NCBI GenBank assembly: GCA_003169835.1
Contig: PNAI01000036.1
Location: 1 to 64,000 of the forward strand
Source: Hyphomicrobiales bacterium
GTDB taxonomy: Bacteria; Pseudomonadota; Alphaproteobacteria; Rhizobiales; Xanthobacteraceae
Length of the DNA: 64,000 nucleotides
Direction of reading: 5' to 3'
The position numbers were made by a program, and so were the translations under genes. Below are positions 45,427-54,410 of this stretch, piece after piece. The notes under the pieces were generated by a model that searched no databases, was not told where the DNA came from, and saw only the letters and a list, made by a program, of their open reading frames with translations. The stretch's first letter is position 1; the number at the start of each line of letters is the position of its first letter.

Positions 45427-45603
45427 TCGCCGCTCCAAACGGATGCCGAAGCAGTAGCCGACGAGCAGCATCCGGATCATCAGCTCGGGATCAATCGAGG
45501 GGCGGCCGATTGCGCTATAGAACGGCACAAGATGCCGACTCAATCCGTCGAGTTCAACGAACCGGTCGATCGCGCGCAGCATGTGATCGGCCGGGACATG
45601 GTC
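45427..45603 (-). pseudogene. Transposase remnant (IS1182/IS5-like), N-terminal fragment
   Basis: 'DHVPADHMLRAIDRFV' and 'GRPSIDPELMIRMLLVGYCF' followed by 'GIRLERR' match the beginning of IS1182-type transposases. The rest of the gene is missing on both sides and no inverted repeats are recognisable. It lies between the flavoprotein and the glyoxalase-like gene. Confidence 0.75.
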
Positions 45604-45654
45604 GTCTCGTCGGAGCTGAAGAGGTGCTTATCTGCCATCTCAAGCTCAAGAGCT

Positions 45655-46035
45655 TCAAGATTTCGGGACCACATCCTTTGCTGCTCCCGCCCATCCAGTG
45701 TGGGTAAGGTCGAACACGATACCAGACGTGTCGCGATATTTTGCTTCGTAAAATGATTTGGGGGATGTCGGACGACCGGACAGGTAGGTCCCGCCAGCCG
45801 CGATGACTTTCTTCTCGGCAGAATCAAGGTCGTCCACCCACATGCCAAAGTGATATAGGCCGATGGGTTCTTCCTCGGTTTCCTTTTTCAGCAATGCGAC
45901 GTTGATCACCCCATCGGACACGTGTATTCCGCGGCGAGCAGTACCAACGCGCTTCATGTCGAAAGCCTGCTCGAAGAATTTTGCTGCCTTCTCCGGGTCT
46001 GGGACGATGATTGCGATGTGGCGCAGCCGGGCCAT
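45655..46035 (-). CDS. VOC family protein (glyoxalase / dioxygenase fold)
   Basis: 126 residues. 'LRHIAIIVPDPEKAAKFFEQ' at the start and 'YHFGMWVDDLDSAEKKV' are the two beta-alpha-beta-beta-beta units of the vicinal-oxygen-chelate fold, with candidate metal ligands His and Glu. ATG 46035 follows GGGAG six bases upstream. Members include lyases, epimerases and ring-cleaving dioxygenases; function here is unknown. Confidence 0.85.
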   Translation of the reverse strand: MARLRHIAIIVPDPEKAAKFFEQAFDMKRVGTARRGIHVSDGVINVALLKKETEEEPIGLYHFGMWVDDLDSAEKKVIAAGGTYLSGRPTSPKSFYEAKYRDTSGIVFDLTHTGWAGAAKDVVPKS

Positions 46036-46247
46036 GATGGGACTCCCTGACAATCGAGATCGTTAGCAACGATACAGAAGTTCATCGCCGTTGCAAGAAA
46101 GCGAGAGGGGCCACATCAAAATATGAAACGCATAACAGCATTGTCATATCCCGCTTGCAGACCCCCACTCTAACCGCGCATTCTGGCGCTTGGAAGATAT
46201 AATAGCTGCAACGTCCTGTCAAAATAAGTGCGGCATGGTGGGGGAAC

Positions 46248-47210
46248 ATGATCATCGATTTTCATACGCACGTTCTTTCGGACGCAGACAAAGCTATTTT
46301 CTCCAAGTCGAAATTTCACAGTCATGTTCTCGCCAAGTCGTCCTTCGGCCGCAGCCCGCCGCATACTATCGAGAATGTCTTGCACGCAGCGAAGGTGGGT
46401 GGCGTCGATATTTCGGTCATAAGCAATCCATTGCACGACATGCGCGACATGGATCGCGAACAACAACTTGAAACGATCAAGCGTCACAATCGATTCATCG
46501 CCACTCAGCAAGAAAAGTACGATTCGATATATGGGTTTGCGTCCGCGGTGCCTTATGGCGATGACCGCTTCCACCGCGAATTCGAGCGGGCCATCAAAGA
46601 AGATGGCCTCAAAGGCGCGTGGATCACATCCAGTCTGCAAGGGCAGTACCCCGACGATGATGAAGCGCTGCCATTTTTTCAATTGGCGGTGGAACTTGAC
46701 GTGCCTGTGGTGGTTCATCCGCCGTCAGTCGGTTTCGGCGAGGAGCGCATGCGAGACTACCGCCTGGCGTCCAGCATTGGGCGGCCGATGGATGGCGCGT
46801 TGGCGATTGCCCGATGCATCGTACGGGGTGTGTTCGAAAAATTCCCGACATTGAAGCTTGTCGGTACGCATCTTGGCGGCGGCATTTGCGAGATGATTGG
46901 GCGAATGGACTATGCCTACAAATTACAGGACGAAGCATTCTTCCTCGGCACTTACGAACCGATGTTGATCAAACATCCGCCGAGCCATTACCTCAAGATG
47001 ATGTACCTGGAATCGACCAGCTATACGGTGCCGGGTGCACGCTGCGCATTGGAAACCGTCGGCGCCGACCATTTTATTTTTGGTACCGACGCCCCGCCGC
47101 TGACGTCATTGAAAGTCGAAGGCGTCCAGCTCATTAAGAAGCTCGGGCTATCGCCGGAGGATGAAAGAAAAGTCTATTACGAGAATGCAAAGAAGCTCTT
47201 GAAAATCTGA
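46248..47210 (+). CDS. Amidohydrolase family protein (ACMSD / resorcylate decarboxylase-like)
   Basis: 320 residues. 'MIIDFHTHVLSD' gives the first HxH metal motif, 'VVVHPP' near residue 165 and 'THLGGG' near 206 the next His ligands, and 'FGTDAPP' near 285 the late Asp. This is the non-hydrolytic decarboxylase/hydratase branch of the amidohydrolase superfamily. Such enzymes often decarboxylate aromatic or dienoic acids. It is followed after 25 bases by a TTT-type receptor gene, so the pair may import and process an organic acid. Confidence 0.85.
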   Translation: MIIDFHTHVLSDADKAIFSKSKFHSHVLAKSSFGRSPPHTIENVLHAAKVGGVDISVISNPLHDMRDMDREQQLETIKRHNRFIATQQEKYDSIYGFASAVPYGDDRFHREFERAIKEDGLKGAWITSSLQGQYPDDDEALPFFQLAVELDVPVVVHPPSVGFGEERMRDYRLASSIGRPMDGALAIARCIVRGVFEKFPTLKLVGTHLGGGICEMIGRMDYAYKLQDEAFFLGTYEPMLIKHPPSHYLKMMYLESTSYTVPGARCALETVGADHFIFGTDAPPLTSLKVEGVQLIKKLGLSPEDERKVYYENAKKLLKI

Positions 47211-47235
47211 AACCCGATATTGGGAGAAGATTTAG

Positions 47236-48213
47236 ATGATGCGTTTAATCATTTTGCTAATAGCGATTTTGGCCGGGCCCACGAATGCTGCGGCACAGTC
47301 CTCCGCCGACGCGGAATGGCCAAAGCGCGTTATTCGATTTATCGTCTCCGCGGCGCCCGGGAGCGCTGGCGACACAGTATGCCGCATCATCGCGCAAAAG
47401 CTCGGCGAACGTCTTGGGCAGCAGCTTATCATCGACAATCGTGCCGCGGCAGCCGGCACGATTGCGGCTGAAGGTTTGGCCCGTTCAGCCCCCGACGGCT
47501 ATACGATCGGCATGGTCACGACCAGCACTCATGTGATCGCGGCCATCCTCAATTCAAAACTGACCTATGACCCGATAAAGGATTTTGCGCCGGTTTCGAT
47601 GATTGGCCATTCGCCCTATGTGCTTGCGATTTATCCTGGCCTGCCGGTCAAAAATGTTGCTGAGCTTGTGGCACTGGCCAAGGCTAAACCGCGTCAGCTG
47701 AACAACGCGGCATTCGGAACAACAAGTCTTGGGTATCTTGCGAGTGTGTTGTTCGCGAATGCTGCCGGTATTGAAATCAATCAGGTAGCCTACCGTTCAT
47801 CCGCGCAAGCCGTCCTTGATGCCGTTGCAGGCCGCATTGAAATGCAGTTCAGCACGCTTTCACCCGCAATCCCACTAGTTCGCGAAGGAAAGTTGCGCGC
47901 GCTTGCAACTACGGGCGCCAAGCGTGTATCGTCGCTTTCCGATATTCCGACCCTCGCCGAAGCTGGGATTGCCAATTTCGAAGTCTCCCTCTGGATTGGC
48001 ATCGCCGCTCCGACCGGAACGCCGCAGAGCATCGTTTCGCGCCTCAATCAGGAGATGTCGGCGATTCTTGCTTCGCCGGAGATCATCGACGCACTGCTTC
48101 AGCAGGGGATGACTGCGGAGCCGGGTCCGCCGGAAGATCTCGGTAAACGTATCGGTGGCGATATTGTGAAATGGCGCGAAGCCGTCAGTAAGGTCGGAAT
48201 AAAGGCGGAGTAG
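47236..48213 (+). CDS. Tripartite tricarboxylate transporter (Bug family) substrate-binding protein
   Basis: 325 residues with a signal peptide ending near 'TNAAAQ'. 'WPKRVIRFIVSAAPGSAGDT' and 'APDGYTIGMVTTSTHV' are Bug-family hallmarks. The TctA and TctB membrane subunits are not encoded nearby, as is common for the many orphan Bug receptors in soil proteobacteria. The ligand is probably a carboxylate related to the adjacent amidohydrolase. Confidence 0.9.
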   Translation: MMRLIILLIAILAGPTNAAAQSSADAEWPKRVIRFIVSAAPGSAGDTVCRIIAQKLGERLGQQLIIDNRAAAAGTIAAEGLARSAPDGYTIGMVTTSTHVIAAILNSKLTYDPIKDFAPVSMIGHSPYVLAIYPGLPVKNVAELVALAKAKPRQLNNAAFGTTSLGYLASVLFANAAGIEINQVAYRSSAQAVLDAVAGRIEMQFSTLSPAIPLVREGKLRALATTGAKRVSSLSDIPTLAEAGIANFEVSLWIGIAAPTGTPQSIVSRLNQEMSAILASPEIIDALLQQGMTAEPGPPEDLGKRIGGDIVKWREAVSKVGIKAE

Positions 48214-48476
48214 GACAGCATCGGCGTGGACTTCCAAATCTGGCATATCGCAGACGTTTCAATCAGCGCTAGCAGCGTCTGCTTATCGAGCGAGACCGAA
48301 CATGGTGCGGATATGGCGCGGACATCGCTGCATGTCGCAGAATGACCCTAACCAAACGTACGACGGTCAAAATCGGATCAAGCATTGAGTGCGGCGTACA
48401 CTACCCGTGACGCCGTCTCCAAGTTTAATTAAAATCCAAATCTCCTCGTCCGTTTATTCGACAAGAAAGAGTAGCT

Positions 48477-48770
48477 ATGTCGCAAACTTCAGAGCCGAAC
48501 GATGAACGACCGTGCCTGCACTGTCTCATTGGCGATCTCATCGATGACTTTTATGGAGAGTTCGGATCGTTGGCTGAAAAACCGGATACAATTGACACGA
48601 ATGAATTATTGTCGGCGCTGGCCAAGACGTTTGCAGAACTCACTTACGATTCCGACGCAGCTCAACGCCAACGCATGATGGAAGACTTTTTGCGTGACGT
48701 TTCAAAATTCGAAACTGAGTTTCGTGAAGCGCAATTAACCGATACACCGGCCTCTAACGCGCGGCACTAG
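48477..48770 (+). CDS. Conserved hypothetical protein with a CxxC motif
   Basis: 97 residues, acidic and soluble. 'CLHCLIGDLIDDFYGEFGS' near residue 13 contains a CxxC pair that could bind a metal or be redox-active. The remainder is helical ('NELLSALAKTFAELT'). Similar short proteins occur in Bradyrhizobium relatives, as far as I recall, with no known function. It is followed after 11 bases by another small gene. Confidence 0.7.
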   Translation: MSQTSEPNDERPCLHCLIGDLIDDFYGEFGSLAEKPDTIDTNELLSALAKTFAELTYDSDAAQRQRMMEDFLRDVSKFETEFREAQLTDTPASNARH

Positions 48771-48781
48771 AGTCGAATTGT

Positions 48782-49108
48782 ATGGACGATAGTGACCCGC
48801 GCGAACAAATTTCGCGTCTTGAAGTTCATATCGAGGAACTTATCTCTGCCTCAGAGAGGTGTCAGAAAATTATTGTGATTTCGAAATTCGTCGCCGCCTT
48901 CGGAGGATTAGTCTTCGTTGCCTTAATACTCCAAGCGATCAGGTTCGATCCGATTGCGATGATCGGTGCGATTACAGCTCTTGTCGGCGGCACTGTCGTT
49001 TTTGGATCGAACACGAGCACATTGAAGCAGACGACGGCCGCCATGAAGGCGGCCGAAGCTCTCCGAACCGAGATGATAAGTAAGACCGACCTTCGGGTGG
49101 TAGGATGA
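48782..49108 (+). CDS. Small conserved hypothetical membrane protein
   Basis: 108 residues. A charged helical N-terminus (1-27) precedes two hydrophobic segments ('FVAAFGGLVFVALILQAI' and 'IAMIGAITALVGGTVVFGS') joined by a short loop. A charged C-terminal helix follows. It is probably a two-pass inner-membrane protein. Function unknown; likely co-transcribed with the gene before it. Confidence 0.7.
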   Translation: MDDSDPREQISRLEVHIEELISASERCQKIIVISKFVAAFGGLVFVALILQAIRFDPIAMIGAITALVGGTVVFGSNTSTLKQTTAAMKAAEALRTEMISKTDLRVVG

Positions 49109-49585
49109 GATTTGCTTATATGGGCAAAATCTCTAGGCCGGAATCACCTGCCGGATTTAGTGCCGCCGGCGCAGATCTCTGCGCAGATCGTGGCGAACTC
49201 GGCGAAGATTTGCTTCATCACGACGAATATCTGCCCTATCTTTGGCGACTTCAGCCGCCGCGATGGTGCATCTGCCGTTCCGCAATCCGCCCGGTTTCCT
49301 TTCGGTTGAGGAGAATGTGCGTCTGCTGAAAGGTCAGACCCTGCCGCGCACGCGCGCAAAGGACGGCCGCGTGATACGCGCGCGGGCTATTTCTTAATTT
49401 GCGCTCGCCGCTGCGGTGCCACACATAGCCAGCCGTACATCTCCATATGTGCAAATGCTGGTCGATAAGCTGGTTAATGCGCGCTCGACAGATGCTTTCG
49501 ACTGGCGTCTGCTCCCGCCGAAGACTAATTTCTGTCATTATATATAATGTGTATGGCTGTCATTAAGGGCGGCTGGGGCATCGTT
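49109..49585. other. Non-coding stretch without recognised content
   Basis: The 477 bases hold only short open frames with no family resemblance that I can name. The last 50 bases before 49586 are AT-rich (TCATTATATATAATG) and probably carry the promoter of the WD40-cytochrome gene. Decayed coding sequence cannot be excluded. Confidence 0.5.
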
Positions 49586-50875
49586 ATGAGTTGTTGGATC
49601 AAAGGCGTTTGCGTTGGGTTGTTGCTGCTGCCGCTCGGCTTTGCTGCCGCGAATGCGCAATTGCGCGGTCATGGTGGGCCGGTACGCGCACTCGCTGTCT
49701 CGCCCGATGGCAAGAACGCGATTTCCGGCAGCTTCGACTCGTCCGCGATTTATTGGTCGCTCACGCGCAATGTGGCCGAGCAAGTGTTGCGTTTCCACGA
49801 AAGCGCGGTGAACGCCGTCGCGTTCGGACCGTTCGACCGCATCATCACCGCCGGCGAGGATGGCCGCATCGCGCTTTGGGCGCCGGGCGGAGAGAGACCG
49901 GTACGCGTTCTCGAAGGTCACACCGCACCGATCGTGGCGCTCGCCGTTTCGCCGGACGGTAAGTTCGTCGCGTCCGCATCATGGGATCACACGATTCGGC
50001 TATGGCCGCTGGTGGGCGGAAAGCCGTATGTGCTCGAAGGCCATCAGCAGAATGTCAACGGCGTTGCGTTCATCGATAACAAGACGTTCGTCAGTGTGAG
50101 CTACGATCTGACTTTGCGCATCTGGACGCTTTTCGGCGGCGCACCCACGATCGTGACGCTGCCGACGCCGCTCAATGCGGTGGCGGTCGCGCGCGATGGC
50201 GAAATTATTACCGGCGGCGCCGACGGCCGCGTGTTTTTTGTCTCGCGCGACGGTGAAATGCTCGGCGAACTCGCGGCCGGAGAAACTCCGATCATTGCCA
50301 TCGCGCTCTCGCCCGACGGCAACCTCATCGCCGCTGCCAGCATCCGCGGTTCGGTGGCCATCATTGCGCGTAAATCCCGCAAGCTCGAACGCACATTGGT
50401 GGGGCCGGGCCTGCCCGTGTGGTCGGCGGCGTTCATGCCGGACAACAAAACGCTCCTCACCGGCGGCGCTGATCGCCTGATCCGCCGTTGGAATGCGAAG
50501 ACCGGCGAACACATCGGCTCTATCGTGGTCGGCGAAGGCAAAGATCCGCTCGCCGCTTACAAGGGTGATCACGGCGCGGAAGTGTTTCGCGCTTGCATCG
50601 CTTGCCACACGTTGAACGCCAACGAAGGCATTCGAGCTGGACCGACGCTTGCCGGGCTATTTGGGCGAAAGATAGCGACCCTGCCGGATTACTATTTTTC
50701 GCCTGCGTTGAAAAAACTCGACATCGTCTGGACGCCCGAAACCGTCTCGAAATTGTTCGAGGTCGGCCCGATGGCCTACACGCCCGGCACCAAAATGCCC
50801 GAGCAGAAGATCGGTTCAGCCGAGGACCGCGCCGCGCTGGTGAAGTTTTTGGAAAAGGCGACGAAGACGAAGTAA
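49586..50875 (+). CDS. WD40 beta-propeller fused to a c-type cytochrome domain
   Basis: 429 residues with a signal peptide ending near 'AANAQ'. Seven WD-type repeats follow (for example 'GHTAPIVALAVSPDGKFVAS' and 'SASWDHTIRLW'), enough for a complete propeller. A cytochrome c domain then has the heme motif 'CIACH' at 337-341 and a Met in 'TPGTKMPEQK'. The protein should be periplasmic. It sits at the edge of the formate dehydrogenase cluster and could accept or sense electrons; this is inference. ATG 49586 is preferred over an upstream ATG at 49547 because the signal peptide then begins properly. Confidence 0.85.
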   Translation: MSCWIKGVCVGLLLLPLGFAAANAQLRGHGGPVRALAVSPDGKNAISGSFDSSAIYWSLTRNVAEQVLRFHESAVNAVAFGPFDRIITAGEDGRIALWAPGGERPVRVLEGHTAPIVALAVSPDGKFVASASWDHTIRLWPLVGGKPYVLEGHQQNVNGVAFIDNKTFVSVSYDLTLRIWTLFGGAPTIVTLPTPLNAVAVARDGEIITGGADGRVFFVSRDGEMLGELAAGETPIIAIALSPDGNLIAAASIRGSVAIIARKSRKLERTLVGPGLPVWSAAFMPDNKTLLTGGADRLIRRWNAKTGEHIGSIVVGEGKDPLAAYKGDHGAEVFRACIACHTLNANEGIRAGPTLAGLFGRKIATLPDYYFSPALKKLDIVWTPETVSKLFEVGPMAYTPGTKMPEQKIGSAEDRAALVKFLEKATKTK

Positions 50876-50879
50876 GGCC

Positions 50880-52925
50880 TCAGCCTTCGCCCTTGGGTTC
50901 GCGCGCTTCGTACTCCCGTTTGAGCCTTTCGCGCTCACGCAAATAGTCTTCGCTGGTGCGTGGCGCCGGGCGCGGCGTGGCGTAAGGATCAAAATCTTCT
51001 TCCGTCACGGCGGCCACGCGGCAATCCTCGCACATCTTGATCAAATCGAGGCGCTTGGCCGAGCCCTTGAACATCCAGTGCCTGCCTTCGAGCTTTGCGG
51101 TGACGCGTTCGATGGTGCTTTTCACGCCGAACGGTTTTCCGCAGCGCAGGCAGTGGAACGGCTCTTCTTCCTTGAGTACGCGCGCGGCTGAGGTGGCGGC
51201 GCGGAAATCGAGTTGCGGCGTGAGGCTGATCACTTTCTCCGGACAAGTCGCTTTGCACAATCCGCATTGCACGCAGGCATCCTCGGCAAAACGCAGCATC
51301 GGCTTTTCGGGATCGCCGGTGAGTGCGCCGGTCGGACACGCAGAGACGCAGGCCAGACAAAGCGTACAGCCTTCCACATTGAGCACGACCGCGCCGAACG
51401 GAGCGCCTTGCGGCAGCGCCACTACATCGACCGGCGCGGGTGCCGCGCGATGCAATTCACGTAATGCCAAACGCAGTATCTCGCGCTTAGCGCCCACGGG
51501 TGCAAAGCTCGCGGGATTTTGGGTGGGCGCGCCCACGTTGACCGCACGCAGCAAAGCGCCGAGCGCGTCGGGATCGTCGGTCTCAATTGTTGCGACACGG
51601 CCGGCACCAAAGCCGAGCCCGGCGAGGATGGGTTCCGCAAGTGCGATGGTCTTCGCGAGCCCAGAGACATCGTGGCGTGGTTTTGCGCGCAGGAGGAAGC
51701 GCATCGCGCTCGCGCCATAGGCGAAGGCGGCGGCGAGTGTTTCTAATCCAACTTGCGTCACCTCATTGACCGCAACCGGCAGTGCGTTCGCCGGCAAACC
51801 ATCGCCGTGGCGCGAGAGAGCGTCGATCAGCGGAGCGCCATGCGCTTCGTCATGTAGCAGAAGGATCGGCGTGGCGCCGCCTGCCTCGCGGTAGATGCTA
51901 AGTAGAACGCGCAGCCTGCGCATGAGTGCGTCCGCCGACGGCAGCGCGTAAGACGCGGCGCCGGTCGGACAAACGGCAGCGCATTGACCGCAACCAGCGC
52001 AGACCTGCGCGTCGATCGCCACGTGATCGCCGGCGGGTGTAATCGCGCCGGTGGGGCACAGGTCAAGACAGCGGTGGCAGCCGATAATTTTTGAGCGCGA
52101 ATGCGCGCAGAGATCTTCAGTGAAGGTCACATAGCGCGGCTTGTCGAACGTGCCGACGAGATCGCGCGCCTTGAGCACCGCGCGCAACACCGCCGCCGGA
52201 TCATTCGGGTCCGCGCGCAAATAGCCGTCGCGCAGATCAGCCGCTGTGAATAGCGGTGCGCCGCCGGAGAGATCGAGCACAATGTCGCAGCGCGAGACAG
52301 CACCATCACGCGCCGGTCCGAATTTGAGCGCGCCGCGCGAGGATGGCACGGGCGGCGCGTAATCATCGACCAAAAGCTCAAACGCGCCGAGATGGCCCTT
52401 GGCCGAGCGGATGGTGCCTTTCACCACGGGAAAATCGGTGACGCGCTGCGGCATGAGCGCACCAAGCCGCGCGATGAGCACGGTGATGTCGAGGTGGTCC
52501 TTGAGCAAGTTCGCGGCCTCGATCGCGCGCTCGTCGCGGCCATAGATCAATGTGACGCCTTCGCTCTCCAAGCTGACATATGGCAAGTCAGGCATTGGCT
52601 CGGCGGCAGCCGCGAGCAGTGCCGCCATTTTCGGCCCTGTCTTGTTCGCATCGGATGACCAGCCGGCGGTTTCGCGCACGTTGGCGAATGTAATGTTGGA
52701 TCCGAGCTCGCCCGCGATTTCCGAAAACAACGGAGCTTCTTGCGTGCAGCCAACGGTGAGCGGCGCGCCACTCGCCGCCGCCGCGCGGAATCGTTCGAGT
52801 TCGGCGCGGCAAAGCTGATGCGCCTGTTTGACCTCCGCGCCGCGGCAGCCGCGCTTGAGCGCGTCCGCATCGAGCGGCATGGTGTCTTCGCAGGAACACA
52901 CCAGGATCGTTCGCTTTTCCGCCAT
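50880..52925 (-). CDS. Polyferredoxin-like 4Fe-4S protein of the formate dehydrogenase cluster
   Basis: 681 residues. Four clear [4Fe-4S] motifs are visible: 'CHRCLDLCP', 'CAGCGQCAAVCP', 'CTLCLACVSACP' and 'CVQCGLCKATCP'. Further Cys pairs 'CLRCGKPF' and 'CEDC' near the C-terminus may bind zinc or another cluster. The N-terminal half ('ILVCSCEDTMPLDADAL') is a poorly characterised domain. It has no signal peptide, so it is cytosolic. It is transcribed opposite to the rest of the cluster, starting 139 bases from the ligase-like gene. Similar proteins accompany this type of formate dehydrogenase; the electron partner is not known. Confidence 0.85.
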   Translation of the reverse strand: MAEKRTILVCSCEDTMPLDADALKRGCRGAEVKQAHQLCRAELERFRAAAASGAPLTVGCTQEAPLFSEIAGELGSNITFANVRETAGWSSDANKTGPKMAALLAAAAEPMPDLPYVSLESEGVTLIYGRDERAIEAANLLKDHLDITVLIARLGALMPQRVTDFPVVKGTIRSAKGHLGAFELLVDDYAPPVPSSRGALKFGPARDGAVSRCDIVLDLSGGAPLFTAADLRDGYLRADPNDPAAVLRAVLKARDLVGTFDKPRYVTFTEDLCAHSRSKIIGCHRCLDLCPTGAITPAGDHVAIDAQVCAGCGQCAAVCPTGAASYALPSADALMRRLRVLLSIYREAGGATPILLLHDEAHGAPLIDALSRHGDGLPANALPVAVNEVTQVGLETLAAAFAYGASAMRFLLRAKPRHDVSGLAKTIALAEPILAGLGFGAGRVATIETDDPDALGALLRAVNVGAPTQNPASFAPVGAKREILRLALRELHRAAPAPVDVVALPQGAPFGAVVLNVEGCTLCLACVSACPTGALTGDPEKPMLRFAEDACVQCGLCKATCPEKVISLTPQLDFRAATSAARVLKEEEPFHCLRCGKPFGVKSTIERVTAKLEGRHWMFKGSAKRLDLIKMCEDCRVAAVTEEDFDPYATPRPAPRTSEDYLRERERLKREYEAREPKGEG

Positions 52926-53064
52926 GATTTCTCCGGCACGGCAATCTGCGCTCAGCTCGCCGTATCTTTAAGTCTCACCGTGTCGCGTATTAGGTTATAA
53001 TTATTCGCAACAAAAAGTACGAGTCTTGGAATCCGATACTTGAACAGACGATTTTTGGAGCGAG

Positions 53065-53814
53065 ATGCCGTCCCAAACCCGCGTTAATGTGCGATATAAG
53101 CCTACGCTTGATCTGCCGCCGGGATTTCGCCTGGTCACGCTGCGCGAGGTGGGCGACGCTTTTGCCCATGCCAAGGCCAATGCCGTCGAGCTTGGCGCAG
53201 GCGCCCTGGTCTATGTCGGGCGCTTCGATCTTGCCGAGTTTGCCGTCGTGCTCGAGCCGGACGAGCCGCTGCGTACCGCCCGACGCGCATTCTATGCTGG
53301 GCTTGTGGCGCTCGCCGATGCGCTGCTCGCCCATGCACCGCCGGAAAAAGAAATCAGATTCGCATGGCCCGATGCGATCCATGTCGACCTTGGGCTCGTG
53401 GGCGGAGGGCAGCTTGCGTGGCCGGAAGGCGACGAGGATGCGCCGCCGGCGTGGCTGGTGTTCGGCGGCATGATCCGCACAGTTTCAATGGGTGAAGGCG
53501 ATCCTGGCCTGCGACCGCTTGAGACCGCGCTCGAAGCGGAAGGATTTGACGACGCAGGCTCCGCCCGGGTCGTGGAGAGCTTCGCGCGCCATCTCATGGT
53601 GCACATCGACGCCTGGCAGGAGCATGGCTTCGCGGAGGTGGCCAAAGAATATCTTGCGCGGCTCGCGCCGGTGAGCGGCCTGCGACGTGATCTTGACGAA
53701 AACGGCGATCTGCTGCTCAGGCGCGTGGGCAAGGCCGAAGTCGAACGGCGCAAGCTCGTGCCGGCACTCGTGACGCCATCGTGGCTCGATCCGAACACCG
53801 GAGGGCCGCGGTGA
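53065..53814 (+). CDS. Biotin/lipoate protein ligase-like protein
   Basis: 249 residues. The fold resembles BPL/LplA/LipB ('YVGRFDLAEFAVVLEPDEPL' near 49-68; 'IRFAWPDAIHVDLGLVGGGQ' with a Gly-rich turn) followed by a C-terminal region like DUF4444. The catalytic details differ from true lipoate ligases, so it may have an accessory role. It is first in the plus-strand run of small accessory genes leading to the formate dehydrogenase. Confidence 0.75.
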   Translation: MPSQTRVNVRYKPTLDLPPGFRLVTLREVGDAFAHAKANAVELGAGALVYVGRFDLAEFAVVLEPDEPLRTARRAFYAGLVALADALLAHAPPEKEIRFAWPDAIHVDLGLVGGGQLAWPEGDEDAPPAWLVFGGMIRTVSMGEGDPGLRPLETALEAEGFDDAGSARVVESFARHLMVHIDAWQEHGFAEVAKEYLARLAPVSGLRRDLDENGDLLLRRVGKAEVERRKLVPALVTPSWLDPNTGGPR

Positions 53815-53827
53815 AACGGGCTAAAAC

Positions 53828-54370
53828 ATGAAGCTCTTGCGCACCATCCGGCTCGATCCGTCCGACACTTTCATATTCGAGCGTGTGGCGGAGCCGGGCG
53901 AATGGGCGGTGTCTGGCGCCTTCGTGTTTTCCGACGACGATCCCGAAAAGCTCGCGGGGAAATCGCGCTCGGCCTTCCGCGGCGGTTTTCTTGGCGTGCA
54001 ATCACTCGGCTGGTCAACGCTGGTGCAGATCGTCGAGGCGAGCGACGACAACCGTCGGGTTGCGATCGACACGCTGGCGAAGCAGCTCGTCGCTCATTTC
54101 GGCGCGCCCACAATCGAGGATGCGGTCGCGGCGGCGAAGGAAGAGTTCGAATTCACCACGTCGCTCTGCAATCATCCGCACGACACGCTCATTGCCGTGC
54201 ATCGTTCGCACGAGGGCCGCGAAATTCGCGAAACCTTCCGTACTTTGCGTCCCAAGGGCGGGCCGAAACCGCTGCGCGCGTTCGCTTTCCTTGACGTGGA
54301 AGGTGAAGAGGAGCCGGCGGAAAACGTTGATCTGGCGGGTATGGCAAAGCGAGAAAAGGAGAACAAATAA
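53828..54370 (+). CDS. DUF6505 family protein
   Basis: 180 residues, soluble. 'MKLLRTIRLDPSDTFIFERV' and 'FRGGFLGVQSLGWSTLVQIV' are typical of this family, which I know only from formate dehydrogenase clusters of alpha- and betaproteobacteria. It lies 13 bases after the ligase-like gene. No catalytic motif is evident; a role in enzyme maturation is likely from context. Confidence 0.75.
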   Translation: MKLLRTIRLDPSDTFIFERVAEPGEWAVSGAFVFSDDDPEKLAGKSRSAFRGGFLGVQSLGWSTLVQIVEASDDNRRVAIDTLAKQLVAHFGAPTIEDAVAAAKEEFEFTTSLCNHPHDTLIAVHRSHEGREIRETFRTLRPKGGPKPLRAFAFLDVEGEEEPAENVDLAGMAKREKENK

Positions 54371-54410
54371 GCTCAATCCTCGCACCTTATGATATGATTG
54401 AGCGCAGATC

